A DNA stretch of 64,000 bases from Thiotrichales bacterium (GCA_947476405.1 CANJQG010000007.1:1-64000); one strand, 5' to 3'. Positions 1-8,645 are shown, numbered from the stretch's first letter. Numbers and translations: made by a program. Notes: a model not told the origin generated them from the sequence alone.

Positions 1-149
1 AAGGTGTTGAAATGGTGATGCCCGGTGATAACATTAAGATGGTCGTTGACCTGATTGTGCCCATCGCGATGGAAGAAGGCTTACGCTTTGCAATTCGCGA
101 AGGCGGACGTACCGTTGGTGCGGGTGTCGTTGCGAAAATCTTCGCTTAA
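1..149 (+). CDS. tuf: Elongation factor Tu, C-terminal fragment (5' end off the window)
   Basis: Only the last 49 codons of EF-Tu, the GTPase that brings aminoacyl-tRNA to the ribosome, are inside the window. The visible part is domain 3 and ends with the conserved run GRTVGAGVVAKIFA before a TAA stop. The GTP-binding domain lies upstream of base 1. The next gene, rpsJ, starts 14 bases later, the usual tuf-rpsJ junction of proteobacteria. Confidence 0.95.
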   Translation, partial: GVEMVMPGDNIKMVVDLIVPIAMEEGLRFAIREGGRTVGAGVVAKIFA

Positions 150-163
150 TTTAGGAAATTTAA

Positions 164-472
164 ATGCAAGAACAGAAAATTAGAATACGCTTAAAGTCTT
201 TTGACTATCGTTTAATTGATGAAGCCGTTCATGGAATCGTAGAGACTGCAAAAAGAACGGGTGCTCAAGTGATTGGCCCCATTCCTTTGCCTACTAAAAA
301 AGAACGTTGGACCGTATTGACTTCTCCGCATGTGAATAAAGATGCTCGTGATCAATATGAAATCAGAACACATACTCGTTTAATTGATATTGTTGCGAAT
401 CCAACAACCGTAGATGCGCTGATGAAATTAGATTTGGCTGCAGGGGTAGACGTAAAGATAAATTTAAGGTAA
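164..472 (+). CDS. rpsJ: 30S ribosomal protein S10
   Basis: S10 of the small subunit head, which also acts as NusE in antitermination complexes. The 102 residues match the family length (E. coli 103). Conserved runs visible include RIRLKSFDYRLID near the N-terminus, GPIPLPTK (about 38-45) and QYEIRTHTRLIDI in the second half. A short purine tract (TAGGA) precedes the ATG. It is the first gene of the S10 operon and is followed by an unusually roomy 79-base gap before rplC. Confidence 0.97.
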   Translation: MQEQKIRIRLKSFDYRLIDEAVHGIVETAKRTGAQVIGPIPLPTKKERWTVLTSPHVNKDARDQYEIRTHTRLIDIVANPTTVDALMKLDLAAGVDVKINLR

Positions 473-551
473 TATAAGCGCCCTTGTGTTTTAAGTGGCA
501 ATCAACAATAGTCAACCGTTACTGTTGTCGTGATAAAAAAAGGAATTAAAA

Positions 552-1181
552 ATGAAATTAGGTTTAGTGGGCTACAAATGTGGCATGTCCCGCATTTTTA
601 CCCCAGAAGGTAAGGCAGTCGGTGTCACTTTAATTAAAGTTGAACCGCACTTTGTCACCCAGCACAAAACGCTGGAAAAGGATGGCTATGTCGCAACGCA
701 AGTTACGACTGCTTCCAAAAAGCGTTCACATATCAATAAAGCTCAGGCGGGTCATTTCGCTAAAGCAGCGGTTGAGCCAGGAATGGGATTATGGGAATTC
801 CCCATCGAAAAATCAGATTTGGCTTTGGGTCAAAGTTATCATTTAGAGATTTTTTCGGAAGGTCAAAAAGTTGATGTTCAAGGGGTGACCAAAGGACGTG
901 GTTTTGCGGGGACAGTAAAACGCCATCATTTCAGAACTCAAGATATGACCCATGGTAACTCACGTGCGCATCGTGTTCCAGGCTCTATTGGCCAAAATCA
1001 AACGCCCGGCCGCGTCTTTAAAGGCAAAAAAATGTGTGGACATTTAGGTGTAGATAACCGAACCATGCAAGCGCTTGAAATTATGAAAATTGACGTTGAG
1101 CGTAATCTTCTCGTGATTAAAGGAAGTGTTCCTGGTTTTGAAACCAGTCAACTGATTATTACCTCAACAGTGAAAGGCTAG
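552..1181 (+). CDS. rplC: 50S ribosomal protein L3
   Basis: L3 is a primary 23S rRNA binder near the peptidyl transferase centre. The 209 residues equal the E. coli length. The loop with GSIGQNQTPGRVFKGKKM (around 145-162) contains the glutamine that PrmB methylates in related bacteria, and HLGVDNRTMQAL follows. AAAAGGA lies just upstream of the ATG. rplD follows after 10 bases, so the two are co-transcribed. Confidence 0.97.
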   Translation: MKLGLVGYKCGMSRIFTPEGKAVGVTLIKVEPHFVTQHKTLEKDGYVATQVTTASKKRSHINKAQAGHFAKAAVEPGMGLWEFPIEKSDLALGQSYHLEIFSEGQKVDVQGVTKGRGFAGTVKRHHFRTQDMTHGNSRAHRVPGSIGQNQTPGRVFKGKKMCGHLGVDNRTMQALEIMKIDVERNLLVIKGSVPGFETSQLIITSTVKG

Positions 1182-1191
1182 GAGCGGTAGA

Positions 1192-1797
1192 ATGGATTTA
1201 GCAGTTTTAAATAGTGATCAAAAGGTAGCGGTTTCTGACGCAATTTTTGATCGAGCCTACAACAAATCATTAGTGCACCAAGTCGTGACTAGCTTTATGA
1301 CCACTGCTCGTCAAGGGACTAAAGCCCAAAAGACCCGCGCTGAAGTGAGAGGCGGTGGAGTCAAACCCTGGAAACAAAAGGGAACAGGTCGAGCACGTGC
1401 GGGAACGAGCAGAAGTCCATTATGGCGAAAAGGGGGCGTTATTTTTGCTGCAAAACCGCGTGATTTTGAGCAAAAAGTTAATCGTAAAATGCATCGAGCT
1501 GCAATGGCAGTTGTGTTGTCCCAATTAGTGCGTGAAGGTCGTTTGCTTATAGTTAATCAATTTGATGTGGCCACACATAAAACGAAAGATCTTGTTAATC
1601 AATTGAAGAGCATGGATTTGACCGATGTTTTAATTGTGGTTCCAGAAGTAAATGAAAAAATGTATTTAGCTGCACGGAATGTGTATGGTTTGGATGTCAG
1701 AGATGCCTACGATATCGATGTTGTAAGCTTGGTCGCTTACAAAAAAGTATTGATGACCGCTGATGTATTGAAAAGTCTTGAGGAGAAATTAGCATGA
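1192..1797 (+). CDS. rplD: 50S ribosomal protein L4
   Basis: L4 lines the peptide exit tunnel and in E. coli is also the autogenous repressor of the S10 operon. Length is 201 residues, as in E. coli. The tunnel-lining extended loop is recognisable as RGGGVKPWKQKGTGRARAG (about 55-73). The stop overlaps the rplW start by four bases (ATGA), so translation of the two is probably coupled. No S10-type leader can be assessed because the operon start is tied to tuf here. Confidence 0.97.
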   Translation: MDLAVLNSDQKVAVSDAIFDRAYNKSLVHQVVTSFMTTARQGTKAQKTRAEVRGGGVKPWKQKGTGRARAGTSRSPLWRKGGVIFAAKPRDFEQKVNRKMHRAAMAVVLSQLVREGRLLIVNQFDVATHKTKDLVNQLKSMDLTDVLIVVPEVNEKMYLAARNVYGLDVRDAYDIDVVSLVAYKKVLMTADVLKSLEEKLA

Positions 1798-2096
1798 GTC
1801 GTGAGAGATTATTAAAGGTGCTTGTTTCCCCCTTAATGACTGAGAAAACCTATAGTTTGGGCTCAGATAAAGTGGCTCAAGTTGCTTTTAAAGTTTTAAG
1901 ATGTGCAAACAAATTAGAAATTAAAAAGGCAGTGGAGTTAATGTTTGATGTTAAAGTCGATCGTGTTTGTACTTTGAATGTCAAAGGCAAGTCGCGTCGT
2001 TTTGGTCGTAGTATTGGCAGAACGCAGGACTGGAAAAAGGCGTATGTGCGTCTTCAGGAAGGTTCCAAAATTGATTTTGGTACAGGCGAAGCTTAA
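1794..2096 (+). CDS. rplW: 50S ribosomal protein L23
   Basis: L23 sits at the tunnel exit and is the docking site for trigger factor and SRP. The protein has 100 residues, the normal size. Typical signatures are SPLMTEKTY near the start and IKKAVELMFDVKVDRVCTLN in the middle, followed by the basic KGKSRRFGRSIGR loop. The ATG overlaps the rplD stop by four bases. Confidence 0.96.
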   Translation: MSRERLLKVLVSPLMTEKTYSLGSDKVAQVAFKVLRCANKLEIKKAVELMFDVKVDRVCTLNVKGKSRRFGRSIGRTQDWKKAYVRLQEGSKIDFGTGEA

Positions 2097-2121
2097 GTAA
2101 AGCGCGGAAAAGGATTTTAAA

Positions 2122-2943
2122 ATGGCAGTAATTAAATGTAAACCGACCTCTCCAGCGAGACGTCACATGGTAAAGATTCAGACGCCTGGATTGCATAAAG
2201 GGAAGCCTTTTGCAGCCTTGGTTGTTCCGCAGTCAAAAACGGCAGGCCGGAATAGTGGTGGCCGAATCACTGTGCGCCATCATGGTGGTGGTCATAAACA
2301 GCATTATCGTTTAATTGATTTCAAAAGAAGTTATGATGGGATTCCAGGAATTGTAGAGCGTTTAGAATATGATCCTAATCGTACAGCGCATATTGCTTTG
2401 ATTAAATATTCAAATGGTGCTTGGGCTTATATTATTGCGCCTAAAGGCTTAAATGCGGGTGATTCAGTCGATTCAGGAAGTGAAGCTGCAATTAAAGTGG
2501 GAAATGCATTACCCCTTCGTAATATTCCAATTGGTAGTTTTGTTCATTGTGTTGAAATGAAACCGCTGAAGGGTGCTCAGTTGGCACGTACAGCGGGTGC
2601 TTCAGTCCAGTTGATTGCAAAAGAAGGTCAATATGCTATTCTGCGTTTGCGTTCCGGAGAAATGCGTAAAGTTTTAGTTGATTGTAAGGCAACAATCGGT
2701 GAAGTATCTAATTCAGAACATAATTTGCGTGTTTTAGGTAAAGCAGGTGCTTCTCGTTGGCGCGGTGTTCGCCCAACAGTGCGCGGTGTGGTCATGAACC
2801 CAGTTGATCATCCACATGGTGGGGGTGAAGGTAAGACTTCAGCAGGGCGTCATCCTGTTTCACCCTGGGGTCAAAAAACGAAAGGTTATAAAACTCGTCG
2901 TAATAAGCGCACGAGCAATTTAATCATGCAACGTCGTAAATAA
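2122..2943 (+). CDS. rplB: 50S ribosomal protein L2
   Basis: L2 is essential for subunit joining and peptidyl transferase activity. The 273-residue product shows the universal C-terminal motif MNPVDHPHGGGEGKT, which includes the histidine next to the catalytic centre, and an N-terminal GRNSGGRITVRHHGGGHK segment. An AAAAGGA ribosome binding site precedes the ATG. It continues the S10 operon with a 25-base gap from rplW. Confidence 0.97.
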   Translation: MAVIKCKPTSPARRHMVKIQTPGLHKGKPFAALVVPQSKTAGRNSGGRITVRHHGGGHKQHYRLIDFKRSYDGIPGIVERLEYDPNRTAHIALIKYSNGAWAYIIAPKGLNAGDSVDSGSEAAIKVGNALPLRNIPIGSFVHCVEMKPLKGAQLARTAGASVQLIAKEGQYAILRLRSGEMRKVLVDCKATIGEVSNSEHNLRVLGKAGASRWRGVRPTVRGVVMNPVDHPHGGGEGKTSAGRHPVSPWGQKTKGYKTRRNKRTSNLIMQRRK

Positions 2944-2959
2944 GTAGAGAGGAGTTAAC

Positions 2960-3232
2960 GTGCCACGTTCATTAAAAAAAGGTCCATTTGTTGATGTGCA
3001 TCTTCTAAAGAAAGTCATTGATACCGTTGAGACCAAAAGCAAAAAGCCCATTAAAACCTGGTCTCGTCGTTCGATGATTATTCCAGATATGATCGGTATA
3101 ACCATTGCCGTTCATAATGGTCGTCAACATGTACCAGTATTTGTCACAGACAATATGGTAGGTCATAAATTAGGTGAGTTTGTTCCAACAAGAACATTCC
3201 GCAGTCACTCCGGTGACCGTAAAGCGAAATAG
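2960..3232 (+). CDS. rpsS: 30S ribosomal protein S19 (GTG start)
   Basis: S19 contacts S13 in the 30S head. The protein has 90 residues, starts MPRSLKKGPFVDVHLL and carries the conserved RRSMIIPDMIGITIAVHNG stretch. The start codon is GTG, chosen because GAGGAG lies at the right distance upstream and the N-terminus aligns with the family without extension. It is followed 11 bases later by rplV. Confidence 0.96.
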   Translation: MPRSLKKGPFVDVHLLKKVIDTVETKSKKPIKTWSRRSMIIPDMIGITIAVHNGRQHVPVFVTDNMVGHKLGEFVPTRTFRSHSGDRKAK

Positions 3233-3243
3233 GCGAGGATAAA

Positions 3244-3588
3244 ATGGAAGTTTGTGCACACTTAAGAAATGTGAGAATGTCTGATCAGAAGGCGCGCCTT
3301 GTGGCAGATCTAGTTCGAGGCAAGCCTTTGGCTCAGGCATTCGATATTTTGACATTTAGTTCAAAAAAAGCTGCAGTCTTTATCAAAGCTGTGATAGAAT
3401 CGGCTGTCGCAAATGCTGAACATAATCATGCTCAGGATGTCGATGATTTAAAAGTCGCGCGGATTATTGTCAATCAGGCAGTTAGTTTCAAGCGTTTTCG
3501 CGCAAGAGCAAAGGGTCGTGGTAACCGAATTACAAAAAGAGGTTGTCATATTTCGGTTTGGTTGGATGCGAATACAATAAAAGGATAA
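3244..3588 (+). CDS. rplV: 50S ribosomal protein L22
   Basis: L22 spans the exit tunnel; its beta hairpin is the site of macrolide-resistance changes in other bacteria. The 114 residues include VRMSDQKARLVADLVRGK, AVIESAVANAEHNH and the C-terminal RFRARAKGRGNRITKR hairpin, which looks intact. It sits between rpsS and rpsC with a six-base gap to the latter. Confidence 0.96.
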   Translation: MEVCAHLRNVRMSDQKARLVADLVRGKPLAQAFDILTFSSKKAAVFIKAVIESAVANAEHNHAQDVDDLKVARIIVNQAVSFKRFRARAKGRGNRITKRGCHISVWLDANTIKG

Positions 3589-3594
3589 TGTGAG

Positions 3595-4320
3595 ATGGGA
3601 CAAAAATCAAATCCAATTGGCTTACGTTTAGGAATCGTCCGTGACTGGAATTCCGTTTGGTATGCAACAACAAAAGATTTTGCAAAAAAATTAATTGCAG
3701 ACATCCGTGTACGCGAATATCTCAATAAAGAATTGGCACAAGCTTCAGTAAGCAATATTCGCATCGAACGCCCTGCTGATAACATTAAGGTCACTATTTA
3801 TTCGGCCCGTCCAGGTGTGATTATTGGTAAGAAAGGTGAAGATATAGAGCGTTTGAAAGCAGGCGTTAAAAAAATTACCGGCGTTTCTTCTCATATCACG
3901 ATTGAAGAAGTCAAAAAACCCGAATTGGATAGTAAGCTCGTTGCAATGAGTATTGCTCAGCAGCTTGAGAAGCGTGTTATGTTTCGTAAAGCAATGAAGC
4001 GTGCAGTTCAAAATGCAATGAAAGCTGGGGCATTAGGTGTAAAAATTTGTGTATCAGGTCGTTTGGGTGGTGCTGAAATTGCTCGCTCAGAATGGTGTCG
4101 TGAAGGACGCGTGCCTTTGCATACATTAAGAGCCAATATTGATTATGCTATTTTTGAAGCCCACACAACTTATGGTGTGATTGGCGTCAAAGTATGGATT
4201 TTCAAAGGCGAAGTTTTGGGAAATAAAAAAATTCATCAAAATCAGCCTACTAATCAACAATCAGCTGATGATGAGCGTTCAGAAAAAAGAGCGCCTCGTC
4301 GTGTTCGAGGAGATAAATAA
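3595..4320 (+). CDS. rpsC: 30S ribosomal protein S3
   Basis: S3 forms the mRNA entry site with S4 and S5. The 241-residue protein has the KH domain loop PGVIIGKKGEDIERLK (around 73-88) and the C-terminal core with SGRLGGAEIARSEW. It is slightly longer than the E. coli protein (233) because of a polar tail rich in Q, R and K after GEVLGNKK. The last base of its stop is the first base of the rplP ATG. Confidence 0.97.
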   Translation: MGQKSNPIGLRLGIVRDWNSVWYATTKDFAKKLIADIRVREYLNKELAQASVSNIRIERPADNIKVTIYSARPGVIIGKKGEDIERLKAGVKKITGVSSHITIEEVKKPELDSKLVAMSIAQQLEKRVMFRKAMKRAVQNAMKAGALGVKICVSGRLGGAEIARSEWCREGRVPLHTLRANIDYAIFEAHTTYGVIGVKVWIFKGEVLGNKKIHQNQPTNQQSADDERSEKRAPRRVRGDK

Positions 4321-4733
4321 TGCTGCAGCCAAAGCGCACAAAATTTCGTAAACAGCATAAAATGCGCAACCGTGGAATTGCTACACGTGGCGCAGCTGTG
4401 AGCTTCGGTGAATTTGGTTTGAAGGCGATGGGCCATGGCCGTATCACTGCACGTCAAATTGAGTCCGCACGTCGTGCGATTAATCGTTGCTTAAAGCGGG
4501 GCGGAAAAGTTTGGATTCGTATTTTCCCTGATAAACCGATTACTCAAAAACCACTCGAAGTGCGAATGGGAAGTGGAAAAGGAAACGTTGAGTATTGGGT
4601 TGCACAAATTCAGCCCGGAAAAGTGTTATATGAAATTGAAGGCGTTCCAGAAGCTTTAGCACGTGAAGCTTTCAAGCTTGCCTCTGCTAAATTGCCGATT
4701 GAAACCACATTTGTAACAAGGACGATACTATAA
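4320..4733 (+). CDS. rplP: 50S ribosomal protein L16
   Basis: L16 positions tRNA in the A site. Length is 137 residues (E. coli 136), starting MLQPKRTKFRKQHKMRNRG, with the conserved GGKVWIRIFPDKPIT and RMGSGKGNVEYWVA segments. The gene overlaps rpsC by one base on its left and rpmC by one base on its right, a compact arrangement consistent with coupled translation. Confidence 0.97.
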   Translation: MLQPKRTKFRKQHKMRNRGIATRGAAVSFGEFGLKAMGHGRITARQIESARRAINRCLKRGGKVWIRIFPDKPITQKPLEVRMGSGKGNVEYWVAQIQPGKVLYEIEGVPEALAREAFKLASAKLPIETTFVTRTIL

Positions 4734-4921
4734 TGAAAGCAACAGAAATGAGAGAAAAATCTGCTGCCGAATTGAAGCAGTTGGTTGAAGACCGTTTGAA
4801 AGAGCAGTTTAATCTGCGTTCACAACGTGCAATGCGTCAAACCATCAAGTCACATCAATTTGGTATTGCACGTAAAGATATTGCAAGAGCAAAAACTGTT
4901 TTAACAGAGAAGGGTGAATAA
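4733..4921 (+). CDS. rpmC: 50S ribosomal protein L29
   Basis: L29 is a small two-helix protein at the tunnel exit beside L23. The 62 residues begin MKATEMREKSAAELKQLVED and contain the family motif FNLRSQRAMRQ and a terminal IARAKTVLTE. Its ATG overlaps the rplP stop by one base, and it is immediately followed by rpsQ. Confidence 0.95.
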   Translation: MKATEMREKSAAELKQLVEDRLKEQFNLRSQRAMRQTIKSHQFGIARKDIARAKTVLTEKGE

Positions 4922-4922
4922 G

Positions 4923-5195
4923 ATGGCAGTTCAACAGTTAGATTCACAAAAAATTGTGAAAACAGTAGAAGGCGTAGTCACGAGTGACAAAATGGATAAA
5001 ACCGTTGTTGTGATGGTAGAGCGTAAAGTACGTCATGCGAAATATGAGAAAATTTTAACACGCTCAACTAAGTTTCATGTTCATGATGAAGAAAATATAG
5101 CTAAAACAGGCGACAAGGTTCTGATTAAACAATCACGTCCTCGTTCAAAAACAAAAGCTTGGGCTTTAGTTAGTATAGTTGAGAATGCCAAGTAA
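4923..5195 (+). CDS. rpsQ: 30S ribosomal protein S17
   Basis: S17 is an OB-fold protein that binds helix 11 of 16S rRNA. The ATG at 4923 is preferred over an in-frame GTG at 4914 because AAGGG at 4910-4914 is spaced eight bases from it and the resulting 90 residues fit the family. Motifs visible are VTSDKMDKTVVVMVER, KFHVHDEEN and SRPRSKTKAWALV. The gene closes the S10 operon; rplN of the spc segment follows after 22 bases. Confidence 0.95.
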   Translation: MAVQQLDSQKIVKTVEGVVTSDKMDKTVVVMVERKVRHAKYEKILTRSTKFHVHDEENIAKTGDKVLIKQSRPRSKTKAWALVSIVENAK

Positions 5196-5217
5196 TTGAT
5201 TTTAAAGGGGGTGTATT

Positions 5218-5586
5218 ATGATTCAGATGCAGACAGAAATGAGCGCCGCCGATAATAGTGGTGCAAAGATTGTCGAATGTATCAAGGTATTGGGCGGTTC
5301 AAAAAGACGCTATGCCCGCATTGGTGATATTATTAAAGTAACGGTCAAAGAAGCGATTCCACGTGGCCGCGTTAAAAAAGGTGATGTTTTATTTGCGGTT
5401 GTTGTAAGGACAAAAGCAGGTGTGCGTCGTTCAGATGGTTCTTTGATTCGGTTTGATGGTAATGCTGCAGTTTTGTTGAATGCCAAATACGAGCCTATTG
5501 GAACACGTATCTTCGGTCCTGTGACACGCGAATTGAGAACAGAGCGTTTTATGAAGATTGTATCCCTCGCGTCAGAAGTGTTATAA
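5218..5586 (+). CDS. rplN: 50S ribosomal protein L14
   Basis: L14 forms an intersubunit bridge and is the docking surface of RsfS. The 122-residue product starts MIQMQTEMSAADNSGAK and has the GDIIKVTVKEAIPRGRVKKG loop and the FGPVTRELR near the end. A strong GGGGGTG purine tract precedes the ATG. It is the first gene of the spc-operon gene order. Confidence 0.97.
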   Translation: MIQMQTEMSAADNSGAKIVECIKVLGGSKRRYARIGDIIKVTVKEAIPRGRVKKGDVLFAVVVRTKAGVRRSDGSLIRFDGNAAVLLNAKYEPIGTRIFGPVTRELRTERFMKIVSLASEVL

Positions 5587-5595
5587 GGTGAAGAG

Positions 5596-5919
5596 ATGAA
5601 AAAAATTGTAAAAAATGATCAAGTGATTGTCATCACAGGAAAAGACAGAGGCAAAGTAGCAAAAGTACTCCGTACCTTAGGCGATCGCGTTTTGGTTGAA
5701 GGCCTCAACATGGTTAAAAAACATGTGAAACCCAATCCCAATAAAAATGTTGAAGGGGGCATCATCAGCAAAGAGGCATCTATGCATCTTTCCAATGTTG
5801 CACTTTATAATCCTGAAACAAAAAAGGCAGATAAAGTCGGTATCAAAGTTTTAGAAGACGGCAGCAAAGCCCGTTTTTTTAAGACGAATGGTGAACTTAT
5901 TAAAACAGTGAAAGGTTAG
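5596..5919 (+). CDS. rplX: 50S ribosomal protein L24
   Basis: L24 is an assembly initiator of the large subunit. The N-terminal KOW motif NDQVIVITGKDRGKVAKVL (about 7-25) is clear, followed by VEGLNMVKKHVKPNP. The 107-residue length matches the family. The gene lies nine bases after rplN and ten before rplE. Confidence 0.96.
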   Translation: MKKIVKNDQVIVITGKDRGKVAKVLRTLGDRVLVEGLNMVKKHVKPNPNKNVEGGIISKEASMHLSNVALYNPETKKADKVGIKVLEDGSKARFFKTNGELIKTVKG

Positions 5920-5929
5920 GATAAATATT

Positions 5930-6469
5930 ATGGTTCGTTTAAGAGATCATTACCAAAAAAATGTAATTAAAGCATTGCAGGATCAATTTAAGTATGAAAA
6001 TGTCATGCAAATTCCTAAAATTCAAAAAATTACTTTAAATATGGGTGTGGGCGAAGCGTCGAAAGACAAAAAGCTGATCGATCATGCTGTGACTGATTTG
6101 ACCACGATTTCCGGTCAAAAACCAATTGTCACCATGACGCGTAAGTCAATTGCAGGATTTAAAATTCGCGAAGGCTGGCCGATTGGTTGTAAAGTTACTT
6201 TGCGAGGCGCACGCATGTATGAGTTTTTGGATCGTTTGATTGCGATTGCAATTCCACGTATTCGTGACTTTCGCGGTTTAAGTGGCCGTTCGTTTGATGG
6301 TCGTGGAAACTATAGTATGGGTGTCAAGGAACAAATCATATTCCCTGAGATTAACTACGATAAAATTGATGGAATCCGCGGTTTGGATATTACCATTACA
6401 ACCAGTGCAAAAACAGATGCTGAAGCAAAGGCTTTGCTTTTAGCGTTCGGTTTTCCATTAAAGGATTAG
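5930..6469 (+). CDS. rplE: 50S ribosomal protein L5
   Basis: L5 binds 5S rRNA and contacts the P-site tRNA. The protein is 179 residues, as in E. coli. Visible motifs are KITLNMGVGEASKDKK, KSIAGFKIREGWPIGCKVTLRG and the RDFRGLSGRSFDGRGNYSMG segment. It is placed between L24 and S14, the standard order. Confidence 0.97.
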   Translation: MVRLRDHYQKNVIKALQDQFKYENVMQIPKIQKITLNMGVGEASKDKKLIDHAVTDLTTISGQKPIVTMTRKSIAGFKIREGWPIGCKVTLRGARMYEFLDRLIAIAIPRIRDFRGLSGRSFDGRGNYSMGVKEQIIFPEINYDKIDGIRGLDITITTSAKTDAEAKALLLAFGFPLKD

Positions 6470-6480
6470 AGAGAGGATTT

Positions 6481-6786
6481 ATGGCTAAGCAGTGTATTAT
6501 TGAGCGCGAAGCAAAGCGCGAATTGTTAGTGGTAAAGTATGCTAAAAAACGGGCTGAGTTAAAAGCCTTAATTAGCAGCATGAATGCTTCACAAGAGGAT
6601 AAATGGGATGCGCAAGTTGCGTTGCAAAATTTACCCAGAAATTCAAGCGTGGTGCGTTTGCGTAACCGCTGCCAACTGACAGGTCGTCCACGTGGCGTGT
6701 ATCGTAAGTTTGGCTTGGGTCGTAATAAATTGCGGGAAATGGCAATGTTTGGCGATATTCCCGGTTTAACAAAAGCAAGTTGGTAA
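6481..6786 (+). CDS. rpsN: 30S ribosomal protein S14 (long, zinc-free type)
   Basis: S14 of the small subunit head. At 101 residues it is the long form that lacks the paired CxxC zinc ligands of the short type; the expected region reads RNRCQLTGRPRGVYRKFGL, with only one cysteine. The purine-rich leader AGAGAGG lies before the ATG. It is followed by rpsH after ten bases. Confidence 0.96.
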   Translation: MAKQCIIEREAKRELLVVKYAKKRAELKALISSMNASQEDKWDAQVALQNLPRNSSVVRLRNRCQLTGRPRGVYRKFGLGRNKLREMAMFGDIPGLTKASW

Positions 6787-6796
6787 GGATAGAATC

Positions 6797-7189
6797 ATGA
6801 CAATGCAAGATCCAATCGCAGATATGATCACACGCGTGCGAAATGCACAACGGGCGCATCATCCTGATGTTTCCATGCCTTCTTCAAAATTGAAGGTTGC
6901 TGTGGCAAAATTGTTGAAGAAAGAAGGTTTTATTGAAGATCTCTCAGTGAGCAAAGAAGTGAAGCCTGTTTTAATGTTGAAGCTTAAATATTTTAATGAG
7001 CAGCCCGTGATTGGTACTTTGAAAAAAGTCAGCACGCCTGGTTTAAGAATTTATCGTCATTCTGATGATATTGCAAAAGTAATGGGTGGCTTTGGTGTGG
7101 CTGTAGTTTCAACCTCAAAAGGGTTGATGACCGATCATCAGGCAAGAAAACTAGGTTTGGGCGGCGAAGTTTTATTTGTTGTTGCTTAA
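6797..7189 (+). CDS. rpsH: 30S ribosomal protein S8
   Basis: S8 nucleates the 16S rRNA central domain and in E. coli represses the spc operon by binding near rplE. The 130 residues start MTMQDPIADMITRVRNAQRA and end with the conserved STSKGLMTDHQARKLGLGGE stretch. Position between rpsN and rplF is standard. Confidence 0.97.
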   Translation: MTMQDPIADMITRVRNAQRAHHPDVSMPSSKLKVAVAKLLKKEGFIEDLSVSKEVKPVLMLKLKYFNEQPVIGTLKKVSTPGLRIYRHSDDIAKVMGGFGVAVVSTSKGLMTDHQARKLGLGGEVLFVVA

Positions 7190-7207
7190 GAAATAAGAGG
7201 TTTTAAG

Positions 7208-7741
7208 ATGTCAAGAATTGCAAATAAACCTGTCATTGTTCCTAACGGTGTGACCGTTACGGTTCAGGGCAATAAAGTGGATGTGAAAGGGGCTAAAGGT
7301 GAATTATCCTTTCAAATTCATGGATCCATAAAGGGTGTATTAAATGGATCAGAGTTGGCGATTGAGTTTAATCGTGAATCTCAGGAATCAAGAATGCATG
7401 CTGGTTCAGCACGTGCTAATATTGCTAATATGGTGATTGGCGTGAGTCAAGGTTTTGAAAAGAAGCTAACTTTGGTTGGCGTAGGATATCGTGCAAAAGC
7501 ACAGGGTTCAATGTTGAGTCTCTCGTTGGGTTTTTCTCATCCAATTGATCATGAGGTGCCAAAGGGTGTTACTGTTGATACCCCTTCACAAACTGAGGTG
7601 ATTTTAAAGAGTTCAGATAAAGCTTTGTTAGGTCAAGTGGCTGCCGATATTCGGTCTTATCGCCCACCTGAACCATATAAAGGAAAGGGTGTACGTTATT
7701 CAGATGAAGTAGTGCATTTGAAAGAAACCAAGAAAAAATAA
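7208..7741 (+). CDS. rplF: 50S ribosomal protein L6
   Basis: L6 lies near the factor-binding site. The protein has 177 residues (E. coli 177), starts MSRIANKPV and carries the family signature RPPEPYKGKGVRYSDE near its C-terminus. TAAGAGG upstream gives the ribosome binding site. rplR follows after a 15-base gap. Confidence 0.97.
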   Translation: MSRIANKPVIVPNGVTVTVQGNKVDVKGAKGELSFQIHGSIKGVLNGSELAIEFNRESQESRMHAGSARANIANMVIGVSQGFEKKLTLVGVGYRAKAQGSMLSLSLGFSHPIDHEVPKGVTVDTPSQTEVILKSSDKALLGQVAADIRSYRPPEPYKGKGVRYSDEVVHLKETKKK

Positions 7742-7756
7742 TTAATGGTGGGATGA

Positions 7757-8110
7757 ATGGAAAAGAAAGAAGCAAGATTGAGAAGAGCAAAGCGCATAAG
7801 ACAGCATCTAAAAGAGTTGCGTCAAGTGAGTGTTTCAGTACATCGTACACCGAAGCATATTTACGCTTATTTGATTTCAGATGATCGCAGCAAAACCTTA
7901 GCTGTTGCATCCACCATCGAAAAAAGTGTGAAGGATACGTTAAAAGCGACAGGCAATGTCGATGCAGCGACTGTCGTTGGCAAGTTGATTGCAGAACGTG
8001 CGCTCGCATTAGGCATTACTGAGGTGGCTTTTGATCGTTCAGGATTTAAATATCATGGTCGCATCAAAGCTTTAGCAGATGCAGCACGTGCAGCCGGTCT
8101 TAAATTTTAA
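7757..8110 (+). CDS. rplR: 50S ribosomal protein L18
   Basis: L18 binds 5S rRNA together with L5 and L25. The 117 residues have the basic N-terminus KKEARLRRAKRIRQHLKEL, the SVHRTPKHIYAYLI strand and the GHIKALADAARAAGL-like ending (here GRIKALADAARAAGLKF). The spacing to rpsE is 12 bases. Confidence 0.96.
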   Translation: MEKKEARLRRAKRIRQHLKELRQVSVSVHRTPKHIYAYLISDDRSKTLAVASTIEKSVKDTLKATGNVDAATVVGKLIAERALALGITEVAFDRSGFKYHGRIKALADAARAAGLKF

Positions 8111-8122
8111 GGATTATTAGAT

Positions 8123-8641
8123 ATGTCAACTGTAGAACAACAAGCAGAAGCTTTAGGTGCCCAAAGTGGTTATGTAGAGAAATTAATTTCTGTACAACGT
8201 CACACCAAGGTCGTAAAAGGCGGACGGATCATGACATTTGGCGCTTTGGTCGTCATTGGAGATAAGAAAGGTCGTGTGGGTTTTGGTCATGGAAAAGCAC
8301 GTGAAGTCCCCGTTGCAATTCAAAAGGCAATGGATGCTGCACGTAAAAACATGGTTACGATTCATTTAAATAAAGGCACACTTTGGCATCCGGTTAAAGA
8401 AAAATACAGTGCTTCCATTGTCTATATGCAACCCGCCTCTGATGGTACTGGAATTATTGCTGGTGGCGCCATGCGTGCTGTGTTTGAAGTCATGGGTGTC
8501 CATAATGTATTAGCTAAAACCTATGGTTCAACGAATCCAGGAAATGTAGTTCGTGCAACCGTTAATGGCTTATTAGCAATGAGTTCGCCTGAGAAGATCG
8601 CAGCGCGTCGTGGAAAATTAGTCGAAGAAATCGTAGGATAA
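8123..8641 (+). CDS. rpsE: 30S ribosomal protein S5
   Basis: S5 contributes to decoding fidelity and the mRNA entry helicase. The 172-residue product contains the double-stranded RNA-binding S5 fold, with KVVKGGRIMTFGALVVIGD (around 30-48), GRVGFGHGKAREVP and the AKTYGSTNPGNVVRATVNGL C-terminal part. The gene is followed closely by rpmD. Confidence 0.97.
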   Translation: MSTVEQQAEALGAQSGYVEKLISVQRHTKVVKGGRIMTFGALVVIGDKKGRVGFGHGKAREVPVAIQKAMDAARKNMVTIHLNKGTLWHPVKEKYSASIVYMQPASDGTGIIAGGAMRAVFEVMGVHNVLAKTYGSTNPGNVVRATVNGLLAMSSPEKIAARRGKLVEEIVG

Positions 8642-8645
8642 AAAA

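Noticed and set aside
473..551. S10-operon style regulatory leader between rpsJ and rplC
   Set aside because: A short imperfect inverted repeat (CAACAATAGT with ACTGTTG) is present, but it lies after rpsJ and cannot be matched to the L4-binding leader.
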